A stretch of 64,000 nucleotides of DNA, taken from NCBI GenBank assembly GCA_963711315.1, contig CAVQDQ010000003.1, positions 806,001 through 870,000 on the forward strand, given 5' to 3'. The first letter of the stretch is position 1; every line of letters starts with the position of its first letter. Shown one piece after another: positions 29,292 to 37,494 of the stretch. The notes beneath the pieces were generated by a model. It was not told the DNA's origin, made no database searches, and was given only the letters and a program-made list of their open reading frames with translations. The position numbers and the translations under genes are program-made. This stretch comes from PALSA-612 sp963711315 (lineage in GTDB: Bacteria; Actinomycetota; Thermoleophilia; Gaiellales; Gaiellaceae).

Positions 29292-30265
29292 TACGAGAGC
29301 GGCTCCTCGCCCCGCAGCGTCAGACCATGACCGGCGAGCGTCTCTTTGACCTCCTCGATCGACTTGCGGCCGAAGTTCGGGATCGCCGCCAGCTCGACCT
29401 CGGTCTTCGTGACGAGGTCGCCGATCGTCTCGATGCCGACGCGCTTCAAACAGTTGTACGAGCGGACGCCGAGCTCGAGCTCCTCTATCGGGAAGTTCTC
29501 CATCCCGTGCGCCAGCGACGGCTCCGCGGCGGTCTCGGCAGGGACCTCGCCGAAACCCTCGATGCTGTCGATGTCCGTGAAGATCGCGAGCTGCCGGATG
29601 AGAATCTCAGCACCCTGGCCGATCGCCTCGCGCGGATCGATGGACCCGTCCGTCGTCACGTCGAGCACGAGCTTGTCGTAGTCGGTGCGCTGACCGACGC
29701 GTGCGGCCTCGACATCGTAGGCGACGCGCCGCACGGGCGAGAAGATCGAGTCGATGGGGATGACGCCGATCGTGTGCTCTTGGCCGCGGTTCATCTCGGC
29801 CGGGACGTAGCCGCGCCCTCGGCCGATCGTCATCGTCAGCTCGAGCTTGCCCCTGTCGGCGAGATGGGCGATCTCCAGTTCCGGGTTGAGGATCTCGAGG
29901 TCGGCTGGCATCTGGATATCGGCCGCCGTCACGGGGCCGGGCCCCCTCTTCTGGAGGCGCACCTCGATCTCCGGCGACTCGCCATGGAGGCGGCAGATCA
30001 GGTTCTTGAGGTTGAGCAGGATGTCGGTTACGTCCTCGCGCACGCCCGGCAGCGTCGTGAACTCGTGGGCAACGCCCTCGAGCTTCACGGACGTGACGGC
30101 CGCGCCCTCCAGCGACGACAGCAACACGCGCCGCAGCGAGTTGCCGAACGTGTAGCCGAAGCCACGATCGAGCGGCTCGATCGCGAAAATTCCCCGCTTC
30201 TCGTCCACCTCCTCGTGGACGATTCTCGGGACCTGGAACTCCATGAGGCTGGTGCGGGTGGCCAC
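29291..30265 (-). CDS. rpoA: RNA polymerase subunit alpha
   Basis: 324 residues, GTG start. The N-terminal dimerisation domain includes 'GFGYTFGNSLRRVLLSSLEG' and 'MTIGRGRGYVPAEMN'. After a linker the C-terminal domain has 'LELGVRSYNCLKRVGIETIG' and 'IPNFGRKSIEEVKETL', which contact promoter UP elements and activators. Normal length for actinobacteria and no frame damage, unlike rpoB and rpoC. Overlaps rplQ by one base. Confidence 0.98.
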   Translation of the reverse strand: MATRTSLMEFQVPRIVHEEVDEKRGIFAIEPLDRGFGYTFGNSLRRVLLSSLEGAAVTSVKLEGVAHEFTTLPGVREDVTDILLNLKNLICRLHGESPEIEVRLQKRGPGPVTAADIQMPADLEILNPELEIAHLADRGKLELTMTIGRGRGYVPAEMNRGQEHTIGVIPIDSIFSPVRRVAYDVEAARVGQRTDYDKLVLDVTTDGSIDPREAIGQGAEILIRQLAIFTDIDSIEGFGEVPAETAAEPSLAHGMENFPIEELELGVRSYNCLKRVGIETIGDLVTKTEVELAAIPNFGRKSIEEVKETLAGHGLTLRGEEPLS

Positions 30266-30297
30266 GTTTCTCCTTCCTTCCTAGCGCGCGCTGGGCG

Positions 30298-30918
30298 CTA
30301 CTTCGAGTAGAGCTCGACGATCAGCGACTCCTGCACCGGCGTGTCGATATCGGCCCGGTCGGGCAGCTTGAGGATCTTGCCGGTGAGGCCGTCGTGATCG
30401 GCCTGGAGCCAAGGCGCCACGGACGCAGTCAGATCGGTCGCATCGCGAACGACCTGCTCGGCCGGGCTGCCACTCTTGAGGTTGATGACGTCGTTGGGCT
30501 TGACCTGGAAGCTGGGGATGTTCACGCGACGGCCGTTGACCTGGAAGTGGCCGTGGCGCACGAGCTGCCGGGCCTGGGCGCGAGAGGCCGCGAAGCCGAG
30601 GCGGTAGATGACGTTGTCCAGCCGCGTCTCGAGCAGGCGCAGGAGGTTCTCGCCGCTGACGCCCGACCCACGGGCGGCCTTCTCGTAGTAGCTGCGGAAC
30701 TGCTTTTCGAGCAGGCCGTAGTACCGGCGAGCCTTCTGCTTCTCTCGCAGCTGGAGCAGGTACTGCGACTGCTTGATCCGGCCGCGGCCGTGCTCGCCCG
30801 GCGGATACGAGCGGCGCTCGATCGCGCACTTCTCGGTCAGGCAACGCTCCCCCTTCAGGAAGAGCTTCATGCCCTCGCGACGGCACAGCTTGCAGCTCGG
30901 TCCGGTGTATCTCGCCAT
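30298..30918 (-). CDS. rpsD: 30S ribosomal protein S4
   Basis: 206 residues with the zinc-binding Cys set of the C+ form ('CKLCRREGMKLFLKGERC' and 'EKCAIERRSY') and the S4 RNA-binding domain 'RLDNVIYRLGFAASRAQARQ' then 'VRHGHFQVNGRRVNIPS'. It nucleates 16S assembly. It directly follows rpsK with no gap and lies 32 nt before rpoA. S4 often represses alpha-operon translation; no specific pseudoknot could be confirmed here. Confidence 0.98.
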   Translation of the reverse strand: MARYTGPSCKLCRREGMKLFLKGERCLTEKCAIERRSYPPGEHGRGRIKQSQYLLQLREKQKARRYYGLLEKQFRSYYEKAARGSGVSGENLLRLLETRLDNVIYRLGFAASRAQARQLVRHGHFQVNGRRVNIPSFQVKPNDVINLKSGSPAEQVVRDATDLTASVAPWLQADHDGLTGKILKLPDRADIDTPVQESLIVELYSK

Positions 30919-31320
30919 CTAGTTCCTCTTGCGCTTCTTGGGCCGTACGCCGTTATGGGCCTGCGGGGTCACGTCGCGGACGCCGAGGATCTCGAGGCCG
31001 GCAGCCTGCAACGAGCGGATCGCCGTCTCGCGACCCGAGCCGGGGCCGTTGACGAAGACCTCGACCTTTTGCAGGCCGTGCTCCATGCCCTTGCGAGCCG
31101 CTGCGTCGGCCGTCACCTGCGCGGCGAAGGGCGTCGACTTGCGCGAGCCCTTGAAGCCGGCCGAGCCGGCCGACTCCCACACGATGACGTTGCCCTCCTT
31201 GTCGGTGAGGGCGACGATCGTGTTGTTGAACGACGACTTGATGTGCGCCTGACCGATGGCGATGTTCTTCTTGACTCGGCGGCGGCCGCGCCCCTTCGCT
31301 GCCTTGCGTGGGGGTGCCAT
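30919..31320 (-). CDS. rpsK: 30S ribosomal protein S11
   Basis: 133 residues with basic N-terminus (KGRGRRRVKKNIAIGQAHIK), the 'SFNNTIVALTDKEGNVIVWE' strand pair and the conserved end 'GVRPKKRKRN'. Forms part of the 30S platform. Start overlaps the rpsM stop by one base. No anomalies. Confidence 0.98.
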   Translation of the reverse strand: MAPPRKAAKGRGRRRVKKNIAIGQAHIKSSFNNTIVALTDKEGNVIVWESAGSAGFKGSRKSTPFAAQVTADAAARKGMEHGLQKVEVFVNGPGSGRETAIRSLQAAGLEILGVRDVTPQAHNGVRPKKRKRN

Positions 31321-31694
31321 TAGGTCGCCTTCTTCTTGCGGCCGACGGTCTTGGCCGGGCCCTTCCGCGTGCGTGCGTTCGTCTTCGTCCGCTGACCGTT
31401 CACGGGGAGCCCGCGCCGGTGGCGGATGCCGCGGTAAGCGCCGATCTCCTGGAGGCGCTTCACCTGCTGCGACCGTTCACGTCGCAGGTCTCCCTCCACT
31501 TGGAGGCTCGCGTCGATGTGCCGCTGAAGCTTCGTCGTCTCCTCGTCCGTCAGGTCCTTGACCTTCGTCTCGTACGACAGGCCGAGGTCTTCACAGACCT
31601 TGCGTGCCGTCGCCGGGCCGATGCCGTAGATGTACGTCAGCCCCACTTCGAGGCGCTTCTGGTTCGGGAGGTTGACCCCGGCAATTCGTGCCAT
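31320..31694 (-). CDS. rpsM: 30S ribosomal protein S13
   Basis: 124 residues: MARIAGVNLPNQKRLEVGLT, 'YIYGIGPATARKVCEDLGL' helix-two-turn-helix and the basic tail 'NGQRTKTNARTRKGPAKTVG'. It contacts the 50S subunit and P-site tRNA. Immediately follows rpmJ. Confidence 0.98.
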   Translation of the reverse strand: MARIAGVNLPNQKRLEVGLTYIYGIGPATARKVCEDLGLSYETKVKDLTDEETTKLQRHIDASLQVEGDLRRERSQQVKRLQEIGAYRGIRHRRGLPVNGQRTKTNARTRKGPAKTVGRKKKAT

Positions 31695-31704
31695 GACGGT
31701 TCTC

Positions 31705-31818
31705 CTAACCCTGTCGCTGCTTGTGGCGAGGGTTCGTGCAAATGACGAACACGCGGCCGTGCCGCTTGATCACGCGACAGCGCTCGCACATCGGCTTCAC
31801 GGACGGTCGAACTTTCAT
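31705..31818 (-). CDS. rpmJ: 50S ribosomal protein L36 (zinc form)
   Basis: 37 residues, MKVRPSVKPMCERCRVIKRH and on to a C-terminal Cys/His pair (ICTNPRHKQ). Cys11, Cys14, Cys27 and His32 make the zinc-binding C+ form. The ATG is preceded by GGAGAGAGAG. In most genomes infA lies directly upstream of rpmJ; here map does. Confidence 0.97.
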   Translation of the reverse strand: MKVRPSVKPMCERCRVIKRHGRVFVICTNPRHKQRQG

Positions 31819-31884
31819 CTCTCTCTCCAGTGACAGACAAAGACACGGCGCAGCTCGGCTGCGCCGCAGGTGGCTCTATCGTAG
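31819..31884 (-). promoter_or_regulatory. map-rpmJ spacer: hairpin and possible alpha-operon promoter
   Basis: GGCGCAG-CCGAG-CTGCGCC (31865-31847 on the minus strand) is a perfect 7-bp hairpin followed by GTGTCTTTGTC. TACGAT at the end of map, with GCTGAC 17 nt upstream, resembles a -10/-35 pair. The spacer could both slow read-through from the spc genes and start a new transcript for rpmJ-rpsM-rpsK-rpsD-rpoA-rplQ. Confidence 0.4.
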
Positions 31885-32637
31885 CAAAACCCGTGTAGCC
31901 GTCAGCACTTTCGGGCCTTCGACCGTGATCGCAACCGTGTGCTCGAAGTGCGCTGCCAGCGACCCGTCGCGCGTCGAAATCGACCAACGGTCGTCGTGGA
32001 CGCGGATGTCCGGGCCGCCGGCCGTGATCATGGGCTCGATAGCGAGGGTCATCCCCTCGGCGAGCAGCGGCCCGCGCCCCGGCTCGCCGAAGTTGAGGAT
32101 CTGGGGATCCTCGTGCATCGAGCGGCCGATGCCGTGTCCGGAAAGCTCGCGCACGACCGAGAACCCGGCTCCCTCGGCCACCTGCTGCACGGCGTGCGAC
32201 ACGTCCGAAAGGCGATTGCCCTCCTGGCACTGCTCGATGGCAGCATCGAGCGCCACCTTGCATGCTTCGAGCAGGCGCTCGGTTACTTCCGGAATCTCGC
32301 CCACGGGAAACGTGAAGGCCGAGTCGGCCACGAATCCATGGAGCGTGACGCCGACGTCCGCGGAGAGGATGTCGCCGTCCTCGAGCGTGTAGTCCCCGGG
32401 GATGCCGTGCACGATCATGTCGTTCGGGGAGAGGCACGTGGCCGCCGGGTAGCCCCGGTAGCCCTTGAAGGTCGGCTCGCCGCCCTGGGAAAGGATGAAC
32501 TCCTCGGCGAGAGCGTCGAGCTCCGCGGTGGTGACTCCGGCCCGGATGTTCTCGCCCAGCAACGCGAGCGTGGCCGCGACGACCTCGCCCGCGGCTGCCA
32601 TGAGGTCGACCTCGGCCTGCGACTTGCGGATGATCAC
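31876..32637 (-). CDS. map: Type I methionine aminopeptidase
   Basis: 253 residues, GTG start overlapping adk by 4 nt. The five metal ligands are visible: Asp in 'ILSADVGVTLHGFVADSAFT' (two), His in 'LSGHGIGRSMHEDP', Glu in 'LAIEPMITAG' and Glu in 'FEHTVAI'. Removes the initiator methionine from nascent proteins. Standard position after adk in the spc/alpha cluster. Confidence 0.97.
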   Translation of the reverse strand: MIIRKSQAEVDLMAAAGEVVAATLALLGENIRAGVTTAELDALAEEFILSQGGEPTFKGYRGYPAATCLSPNDMIVHGIPGDYTLEDGDILSADVGVTLHGFVADSAFTFPVGEIPEVTERLLEACKVALDAAIEQCQEGNRLSDVSHAVQQVAEGAGFSVVRELSGHGIGRSMHEDPQILNFGEPGRGPLLAEGMTLAIEPMITAGGPDIRVHDDRWSISTRDGSLAAHFEHTVAITVEGPKVLTATRVLLR

Positions 32638-33230
32638 GCCGGCTCTCCCGCACGGGACGCCACGCGCTCGAGTGCTTCGACGATCTCAGACCAGACTTCG
32701 TCGCGCGAGCGTTCGCCGTGGATGCCGACGACGATGCTGCGCGGCAAGTAGTAGCCGATCAGCGGCTCCGTCTCTCTATGGAAGATCTCGAGGCGCTTGG
32801 CGATCACCTCCGGGCTGTCGTCCGTCCGGCCTTCCTCCTCGGCGCGGCTCACGAGTCGCTCGCTGCAGACGTCGTCGGGCACCTCGAGATCGAGGACGAG
32901 GTCGAGCGGCCGGCCAAGCTCCTCCAGCAGATCGTCGAGCGCCTCCGCCTGTCGCGTGTTGCGCGGGAAGCCGTCGAGGACGAAGCCGTTGCGCGCGTCA
33001 TCTTCCGAGAGCCGCTCGCGAATCAGCCGAATCGTGAGCTCGTCCGGGACGAGCGCGCCGGAGGCGAGGATTGGCTCGACCTCCCTGCCGAGTGGCGTCC
33101 CCGCCGCGATCGCCGAGCGGAACATGTCGCCCGTCGCCACGTGCGGGATGCCGTACTCGGCTGCGATGCGCGCGGCCTGCGTGCCCTTGCCGGAGCCCTG
33201 CGGCCCGAGGATCAAAGCGTTGAGCGACAA
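32634..33230 (-). CDS. adk: Adenylate kinase, short-lid form
   Basis: 198 residues, TTG start (MSLNALILGPQGSGKGTQAA). P-loop GPQGSGKGT at 9-17, AMP-binding 'VATGDMFRSAIAAGTPLG' and 'GFVLDGFPRNTRQAEAL'. The lid is reduced to 'RAEEEGRTDDSPEVI' without the zinc-finger insert, as is usual in actinobacteria. Balances ATP, ADP and AMP. Coupled to map. Confidence 0.97.
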   Translation of the reverse strand: MSLNALILGPQGSGKGTQAARIAAEYGIPHVATGDMFRSAIAAGTPLGREVEPILASGALVPDELTIRLIRERLSEDDARNGFVLDGFPRNTRQAEALDDLLEELGRPLDLVLDLEVPDDVCSERLVSRAEEEGRTDDSPEVIAKRLEIFHRETEPLIGYYLPRSIVVGIHGERSRDEVWSEIVEALERVASRAGEPA

Positions 33231-33245
33231 GCGTCGTACGGCCTC

Positions 33246-34499
33246 TTACTTCAAGAAGCCTTCGTAGGAGCGCATCATCATCTGCGACTCCATCTGGCGC
33301 ATCGTGTCCAGCGCGACACCGACCATGATCAGCAGCGACGTGCCGCCGAGGAAGTTCCTGGAGGTCGACGAGAAGTCGAAGAACTGGATGAGGAACGTCG
33401 GCACGACGGCCACGAGCGCCAGGTAGATGGAACCGGGCAGCGTCAGCCGCGTCAGCACGCGGTCGAGATATTGCGCCGTCGGCGGGCCCGGCCGGATGCC
33501 GGGGATGTACCCGCCGTGCTTGCGGAGGTTGTCAGCCTGGTCGATCGGATTGAACTGGACCGCTGTGTAGAAGTACGTGAAGATGATGATGAGGAAGGCC
33601 TCGAACATCAGGAAGCCGACGTCATGGGGGCTGAACCAGTCGTTGATGAAATTCTGCGTCTGAGGGAAGAACTGCGCGAGGGTCGGTGGGAAGGCCAGGA
33701 CCGCCGCCGCGAAGATGATCGGGATGACTCCTGCCATGTTCACGCGCAGCGGCATGTAGGTCGAGCCACCCGACGTGATGCGCCGTCCGACCACGCGGCG
33801 TGCGTACTGAATCGGAATCTTCCGCTGTCCCTCCTGGATGAAGACGACCGCCATGGTCACCGCCAGGAAGACGATCGGGAAGAAGAGCTTCGTCGTCGGG
33901 CCGCCGTCGACCCACGCGCGGACGGTCTTGGGGGCGTCAGCGATGATCGAGCAGAAGATGATGATCGAGATGCCGTTGCCGACTCCTCGCTTCGTGATCA
34001 GCTCGCCCATCCACATGAGCAGCGTGGTGCCGGCGGTGAGCGTGATGACGATGATCACCACGCGGCCGGAGTTCGCCTCCAGAGCGTTCTGGCGCTTGAA
34101 GAGATACGAATAGCCGAGCGACTGGAACGCCGCCAGCACGATCGTGAGGTAGCGGGTGTACTGGTTGATCTTCGCGTAGCCCGCCTCGCCCTCTTTCTGG
34201 AGCCGCTCGAGCGAGGGCACTACGACCGTCAGCAGCTGGAGGATGATCGACGCCGTGACGTACGGCATGATCCCCAGCGCGAAGAGCGAGAACTGCGAGA
34301 GCGCGCCGCCCGAGAAGAGATTGAGCAGGCCAAGCACGGTGCCGCCCTGCGTCGAGAAGTAGTTCTTGATCTGGTCGGAGTCGACGCCCGGCGCCGGCAC
34401 CCATGAGCCGAGCCGGTAGAACGCGATGATCATCGCCGTGAACAGCAGGCGCTTCCGCAGCTCTGGCACGCGCCACGCGTTCGTCAACCAGGACAGCAC
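33246..34499 (-). CDS. secY: Protein translocase subunit SecY
   Basis: 417 residues, GTG start, ten membrane helices. Plug region 'LFSGGALSQFSLFALGIMPY', the 'ASIILQLLTVVVPSLERLQK' helix and the C-terminal 'MRQMESQMMMRSYEGFL'. Forms the Sec channel with SecE/SecG. Encoded between rplO and adk as in most bacteria. Confidence 0.97.
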   Translation of the reverse strand: MLSWLTNAWRVPELRKRLLFTAMIIAFYRLGSWVPAPGVDSDQIKNYFSTQGGTVLGLLNLFSGGALSQFSLFALGIMPYVTASIILQLLTVVVPSLERLQKEGEAGYAKINQYTRYLTIVLAAFQSLGYSYLFKRQNALEANSGRVVIIVITLTAGTTLLMWMGELITKRGVGNGISIIIFCSIIADAPKTVRAWVDGGPTTKLFFPIVFLAVTMAVVFIQEGQRKIPIQYARRVVGRRITSGGSTYMPLRVNMAGVIPIIFAAAVLAFPPTLAQFFPQTQNFINDWFSPHDVGFLMFEAFLIIIFTYFYTAVQFNPIDQADNLRKHGGYIPGIRPGPPTAQYLDRVLTRLTLPGSIYLALVAVVPTFLIQFFDFSSTSRNFLGGTSLLIMVGVALDTMRQMESQMMMRSYEGFLK

Positions 34500-34505
34500 G
34501 GTCCG

Positions 34506-35135
34506 CTACTCCTCGGCGGCGCCGGGCTCGGCTTCGGCTTCGGGCTCCGCCTCTTCGGCGTCCTCGCCCGATTCCTCGACGCCTGGCGTCTCGGCCGCGG
34601 CATCGACGGGCGTGGAAGCCTTCTTGTGCCGCTTCCGCTTGCGCTCCTTCGGCTCGCGCAGAAGCACGACGCTGCCGCCAGCTCCTTCGATCTTCTCGCG
34701 CGCCGACTGGGAGACGCCGTGAGCCGACACGGTGAGCTTCTTCGTCAGCTCGCCCTGGCCGAGGATTTTCACGTCGATCCGCGTCGTACGGATCAGGCGC
34801 CTGGCCTTCAGCACCTCGGGGGTGACTTCAGCTCCGGCGTCGAATACTCGCTCGAGATCGCGGACGTTGACGCCCTGGGAGCGCGTGCGGAACGGTCCGA
34901 CCGGCATCGCGTCCTTCGACGTGGAGCCCCGCTTCTTGCCGAGTCGCATGTAGAGCGGCATCTGCCCGCCTTCGAACCCGGCCCGCATCTTGTGGGAGCC
35001 CGAGCGCGACTTCTGGCCCTTGATGCCCCGGCCCGAGTAGCGTCCCTTGCCCGAGCCTGTGCCGCGACCGACGCGCTTGCGCGCGACCCGCTTCTGGGCC
35101 GGCTTGAGGCTGGAGAGATTGAGGTCGGAAGGCAC
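34506..35135 (-). CDS. rplO: 50S ribosomal protein L15 with acidic C-terminal extension
   Basis: 209 residues; the core (MPSDLNLSSLKPAQKRVARK, 'GRGTGSGKGRYSGRGIKGQK', 'FEGGQMPLYMRLGKKRG') is about 150 residues as normal. The last about 45 residues are rich in Glu, Ala, Asp and Pro and carry no conserved L15 sequence. GTG start 2 nt after rpmD. Late-assembling 50S protein. Confidence 0.96.
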   Translation of the reverse strand: MPSDLNLSSLKPAQKRVARKRVGRGTGSGKGRYSGRGIKGQKSRSGSHKMRAGFEGGQMPLYMRLGKKRGSTSKDAMPVGPFRTRSQGVNVRDLERVFDAGAEVTPEVLKARRLIRTTRIDVKILGQGELTKKLTVSAHGVSQSAREKIEGAGGSVVLLREPKERKRKRHKKASTPVDAAAETPGVEESGEDAEEAEPEAEAEPGAAEE

Positions 35136-35137
35136 GG

Positions 35138-35317
35138 TCAGGACTCCTCCACCCGGACGAGGTGTCGGACCTTCCTCAGCATACCGGCGAGCTCAGGGCT
35201 CTCCGGACGCTCAACCGTGCGGCCGATCTTGCCCAGGCCGAGCGCGCGCAGCGTGCCGCGGTGCTTGGGGGTCTGGCCGATCTGGCTGCGGACCTGCGTG
35301 ATCTTCAGCGTCTTCAC
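35138..35317 (-). CDS. rpmD: 50S ribosomal protein L30
   Basis: 59 residues: MKTLKITQVRSQIGQTPKHR, then 'GTLRALGLGKIGRTVERPES' and 'MLRKVRHLVRVEES'. Matches L30 throughout. GTG start overlapping the rpsE stop by 4 nt (GTGA), rplO following after 2 nt. Confidence 0.96.
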   Translation of the reverse strand: MKTLKITQVRSQIGQTPKHRGTLRALGLGKIGRTVERPESPELAGMLRKVRHLVRVEES

Positions 35318-35895
35318 GCCGGCGCCTCCTCGGCCTCAGGCGCGGCGACCGGCTCCTCGGCCGGAGGTTGCTCCTCGAGCTTCACCTTCGGCACCGGCAG
35401 CACTTGCGCGATGGTCAAGCCGCGCGCGGCGGCGACGTCCGCCGGCGTGCGCAGACGCTTGAGGCCGTCGACGGTCGCCTTCAGCATGTTGATCGGGTTC
35501 GTCGTGCCAAGGCTCTTGGCGAGGATGTCCCGCACGCCGCCCAACTCGAGCACCGCCCGAACGCCGCCGCCGGCGATCACGCCCGTGCCTTCGCTGGCGG
35601 GACGGAGCAGGACGCGCGCAGCGCCGAACTCGCCGATGATCTCGTGCGTGATCGTCGTCCCCTTCCGCGGCACGACGAACATGTTCTTCTTCGCGTCCTC
35701 GACGGCCTTGGAGATGGCGAGCGGGACCTCCCGCGCCTTGCCGTAACCCAGGCCGACCTTGTCCATCTCGTCGCCGATGACGACGAGGGCCGTGAAGGAG
35801 AAGCGGCGGCCGCCCTTGACGACCTTCGCCACACGGTTGATCTCGACGACGCGCTCCTTGAGCTCGCGCGTCTCTTGAAACCCTCCAACTGTCAA
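35314..35895 (-). CDS. rpsE: 30S ribosomal protein S5 with acidic tail
   Basis: 193 residues. 'VVEINRVAKVVKGGRRFSFT' and 'VGLGYGKAREVPLAISKAVE' form the N-terminal RNA-binding domain, and 'GGVRAVLELGGVRDILAKSLG' the C-terminal one. The last about 25 residues are Glu/Pro/Ala-rich. TTG start overlapping rplR by 4 nt (TTGA). S5 affects decoding accuracy. Confidence 0.96.
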   Translation of the reverse strand: MTVGGFQETRELKERVVEINRVAKVVKGGRRFSFTALVVIGDEMDKVGLGYGKAREVPLAISKAVEDAKKNMFVVPRKGTTITHEIIGEFGAARVLLRPASEGTGVIAGGGVRAVLELGGVRDILAKSLGTTNPINMLKATVDGLKRLRTPADVAAARGLTIAQVLPVPKVKLEEQPPAEEPVAAPEAEEAPA

Positions 35896-36248
35896 AACTC
35901 GAGGCCTCCTTCGCGTGCGCCCTCGGCGAGCGCCTTCACGCGTCCGTGGTACAGGTAGCCGGCACGGTCGAACACGACCGCTTCGATGCCGGCCTGCTTC
36001 GCGGCCGCGGCCAGCCGCTTGCCGACCTCGTTCGCCTGTGCGGTCTTCGTGCCCTTGAAGCTCTTGGGCAGGCCCTTCGATGACGCAGACGCCAGCGTCT
36101 TCCCGTCGAGATCGTCGATGAGCTGCGCGTAGATGCCGACGTTCGAGCGGAAGACGGCGAGGCGCGGCCGCTCGGCCGTCCCCGACACCTTGCCGCGCAC
36201 GCGACGGCGGCGGCGCGCTCTGGCGTCACGAGTCGTGAGCCTCGTCAT
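35892..36248 (-). CDS. rplR: 50S ribosomal protein L18
   Basis: 118 residues from ATG 36248: MTRLTTRDARARRRRRVRGK, 'RPRLAVFRSNVGIYAQLIDD' and the end 'HGRVKALAEGAREGGLEF'. Binds 5S rRNA. The open frame extends to 36359 but that part crosses a hairpin-rich spacer and lacks conservation, so the internal ATG is used. Confidence 0.96.
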   Translation of the reverse strand: MTRLTTRDARARRRRRVRGKVSGTAERPRLAVFRSNVGIYAQLIDDLDGKTLASASSKGLPKSFKGTKTAQANEVGKRLAAAAKQAGIEAVVFDRAGYLYHGRVKALAEGAREGGLEF

Positions 36249-36355
36249 GCGCGTTTGCCGGCGGCGAAGCGCCTGTCCGCGAAAGCGGACGGTGGAAGGG
36301 GTCTGGGGGAACCGGGAGGTTCCACCAGCTACACGATCGGTCGTCGGCACGAAGA
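36249..36355 (-). promoter_or_regulatory. Structured 107-nt spacer between rplF and rplR
   Basis: Two strong hairpins: GTCCGC-4 nt-GCGGAC (36276-36291) and a longer CTGG-x-GGAACC-4 nt-GGTTCC-x-CCAG (36303-36328). All other junctions in this cluster are overlapping or under 40 nt, so this gap stands out. It may bind a ribosomal protein, be a processing site or hold an internal promoter. Confidence 0.45.
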
Positions 36356-36889
36356 TCACGCTCGCTTCCCTACTTTGCGGCGCACGTACTCGCCCTCGTA
36401 GCGGATGCCCTTGCCCTTGTAGGGCTCCGGCGGACGCACCTTGCGCACCTCGGCTGCAGTCTGGCCGACGAGCTGCTTGTCGATGCCGGACACGATCACC
36501 TCGGTCGGCTGCGGCACCTCGAAGGAGATGCCAGGTCGCGGCGAGACGATGACGGGATGCGAGAAGCCGACGCTCAACTCGAGGTCGGTGCCACGGAGCC
36601 CGGCTCGGTAGCCGACGCCCTGGATCTCCAGCTTCTTCTGGAAGCCCTTCGTCACGCCCTCGACCATGTTGGCGACGAGCGTGCGGGTCAGCCCGTGCAG
36701 TGCGCGGTCCTCCCCACGGTCCGTGGGGCGCGTGACGACGAGCGTCTCGTCCTCCTTGGACACGGAGATGCGCGCCGGGAGCTGCTGGCTCAGCTCGCCC
36801 AGCGGCCCGTTGACCTGGATACGCCCGGACGAGACGGCGACGTTGACGCCGGCGGGCAGCTCGATTGGTTGTCGTCCGATTCGGCTCAT
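36356..36889 (-). CDS. rplF: 50S ribosomal protein L6
   Basis: 177 residues: MSRIGRQPIELPAGVNVAVS, 'ALHGLTRTLVANMVEGVTKG' and the C-terminal 'RPPEPYKGKGIRYEGEYVRR'. Two L6 repeats are recognisable. Binds near the sarcin-ricin loop. Normal length. Confidence 0.97.
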   Translation of the reverse strand: MSRIGRQPIELPAGVNVAVSSGRIQVNGPLGELSQQLPARISVSKEDETLVVTRPTDRGEDRALHGLTRTLVANMVEGVTKGFQKKLEIQGVGYRAGLRGTDLELSVGFSHPVIVSPRPGISFEVPQPTEVIVSGIDKQLVGQTAAEVRKVRPPEPYKGKGIRYEGEYVRRKVGKRA

Positions 36890-36902
36890 CGTTCGTTCCT
36901 CG

Positions 36903-37298
36903 TCACCAGACGAAGCAGATGACCTCGCCGCCGATGCCCTTTTGCTCGGCCGTGCGGCTCGTCATGACGCCGTTCGAGGTGGACAGGATGGCGGTGCCCA
37001 TGCCGCCGAGCACGCGCGGCAACCGGTCCTTGCGCGCGTAGACGCGGCGACCCGGCTTGGAGATCCGCTTGAGGTCCGTGATGATGCGCTCGCGGTTGCG
37101 CCCGTACTTCAGCTCGATGACGAGCCTGTTGAAGCTCTCGCCATCCTCGATCCGGAAGTCGCGGACGTAACCCTCCTCCTTCAGCAGGCGGGCGATCTCG
37201 ACCTTGGCGCGCGAGGTCGGCATCTCCACGGTGTCGTGGAGCGCCTTGTTCGCGTTCCGGATCCTGGCGAGCATGTCGGCGATGGGGTCAGTGAGCAT
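36903..37298 (-). CDS. rpsH: 30S ribosomal protein S8
   Basis: 131 residues: MLTDPIADMLARIRNANKAL, 'VEIARLLKEEGYVRDFRIED' and the end 'STSNGVMTSRTAEQKGIGGE'. Central-domain 16S binder and often the spc-operon repressor through a 16S-like site in the rplE region; I could not confirm such a site. Confidence 0.97.
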   Translation of the reverse strand: MLTDPIADMLARIRNANKALHDTVEMPTSRAKVEIARLLKEEGYVRDFRIEDGESFNRLVIELKYGRNRERIITDLKRISKPGRRVYARKDRLPRVLGGMGTAILSTSNGVMTSRTAEQKGIGGEVICFVW

Positions 37299-37308
37299 CT
37301 CTCTTCTC

Positions 37309-37494
37309 CTACCAGGAAGCCTTCGTCATGCCGGGGATCACGCCCTGATGCGCGAGCTCGCGCAGGCAGATCCGGCAGAGGCCGAACTTCCGGTACACGG
37401 CGCGCGGGCGACCGCAGCGGTTGCAACGCCGGTGCGCCTGCGTTGGGTGCTTGGGCGTACGCGACGCCTTCGCGATCATCGACTTCTTGGCCAC
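37309..37494 (-). CDS. rpsN: 30S ribosomal protein S14, type Z (zinc form)
   Basis: 61 residues, GTG start: MAKKSMIAKASRTPKHPTQA, then 'RRCNRCGRPRAVYRKFGLCR' with a further CxxC; four zinc Cys in all. The short zinc form. Start overlaps the rplE stop by one base. Confidence 0.97.
   Translation of the reverse strand: MAKKSMIAKASRTPKHPTQAHRRCNRCGRPRAVYRKFGLCRICLRELAHQGVIPGMTKASW

Noticed and set aside
32718..34406. 562-codon plus-strand open frame opposite adk and secY
   Set aside because: Shadow frame caused by third-position GC bias; both minus-strand genes are certain.
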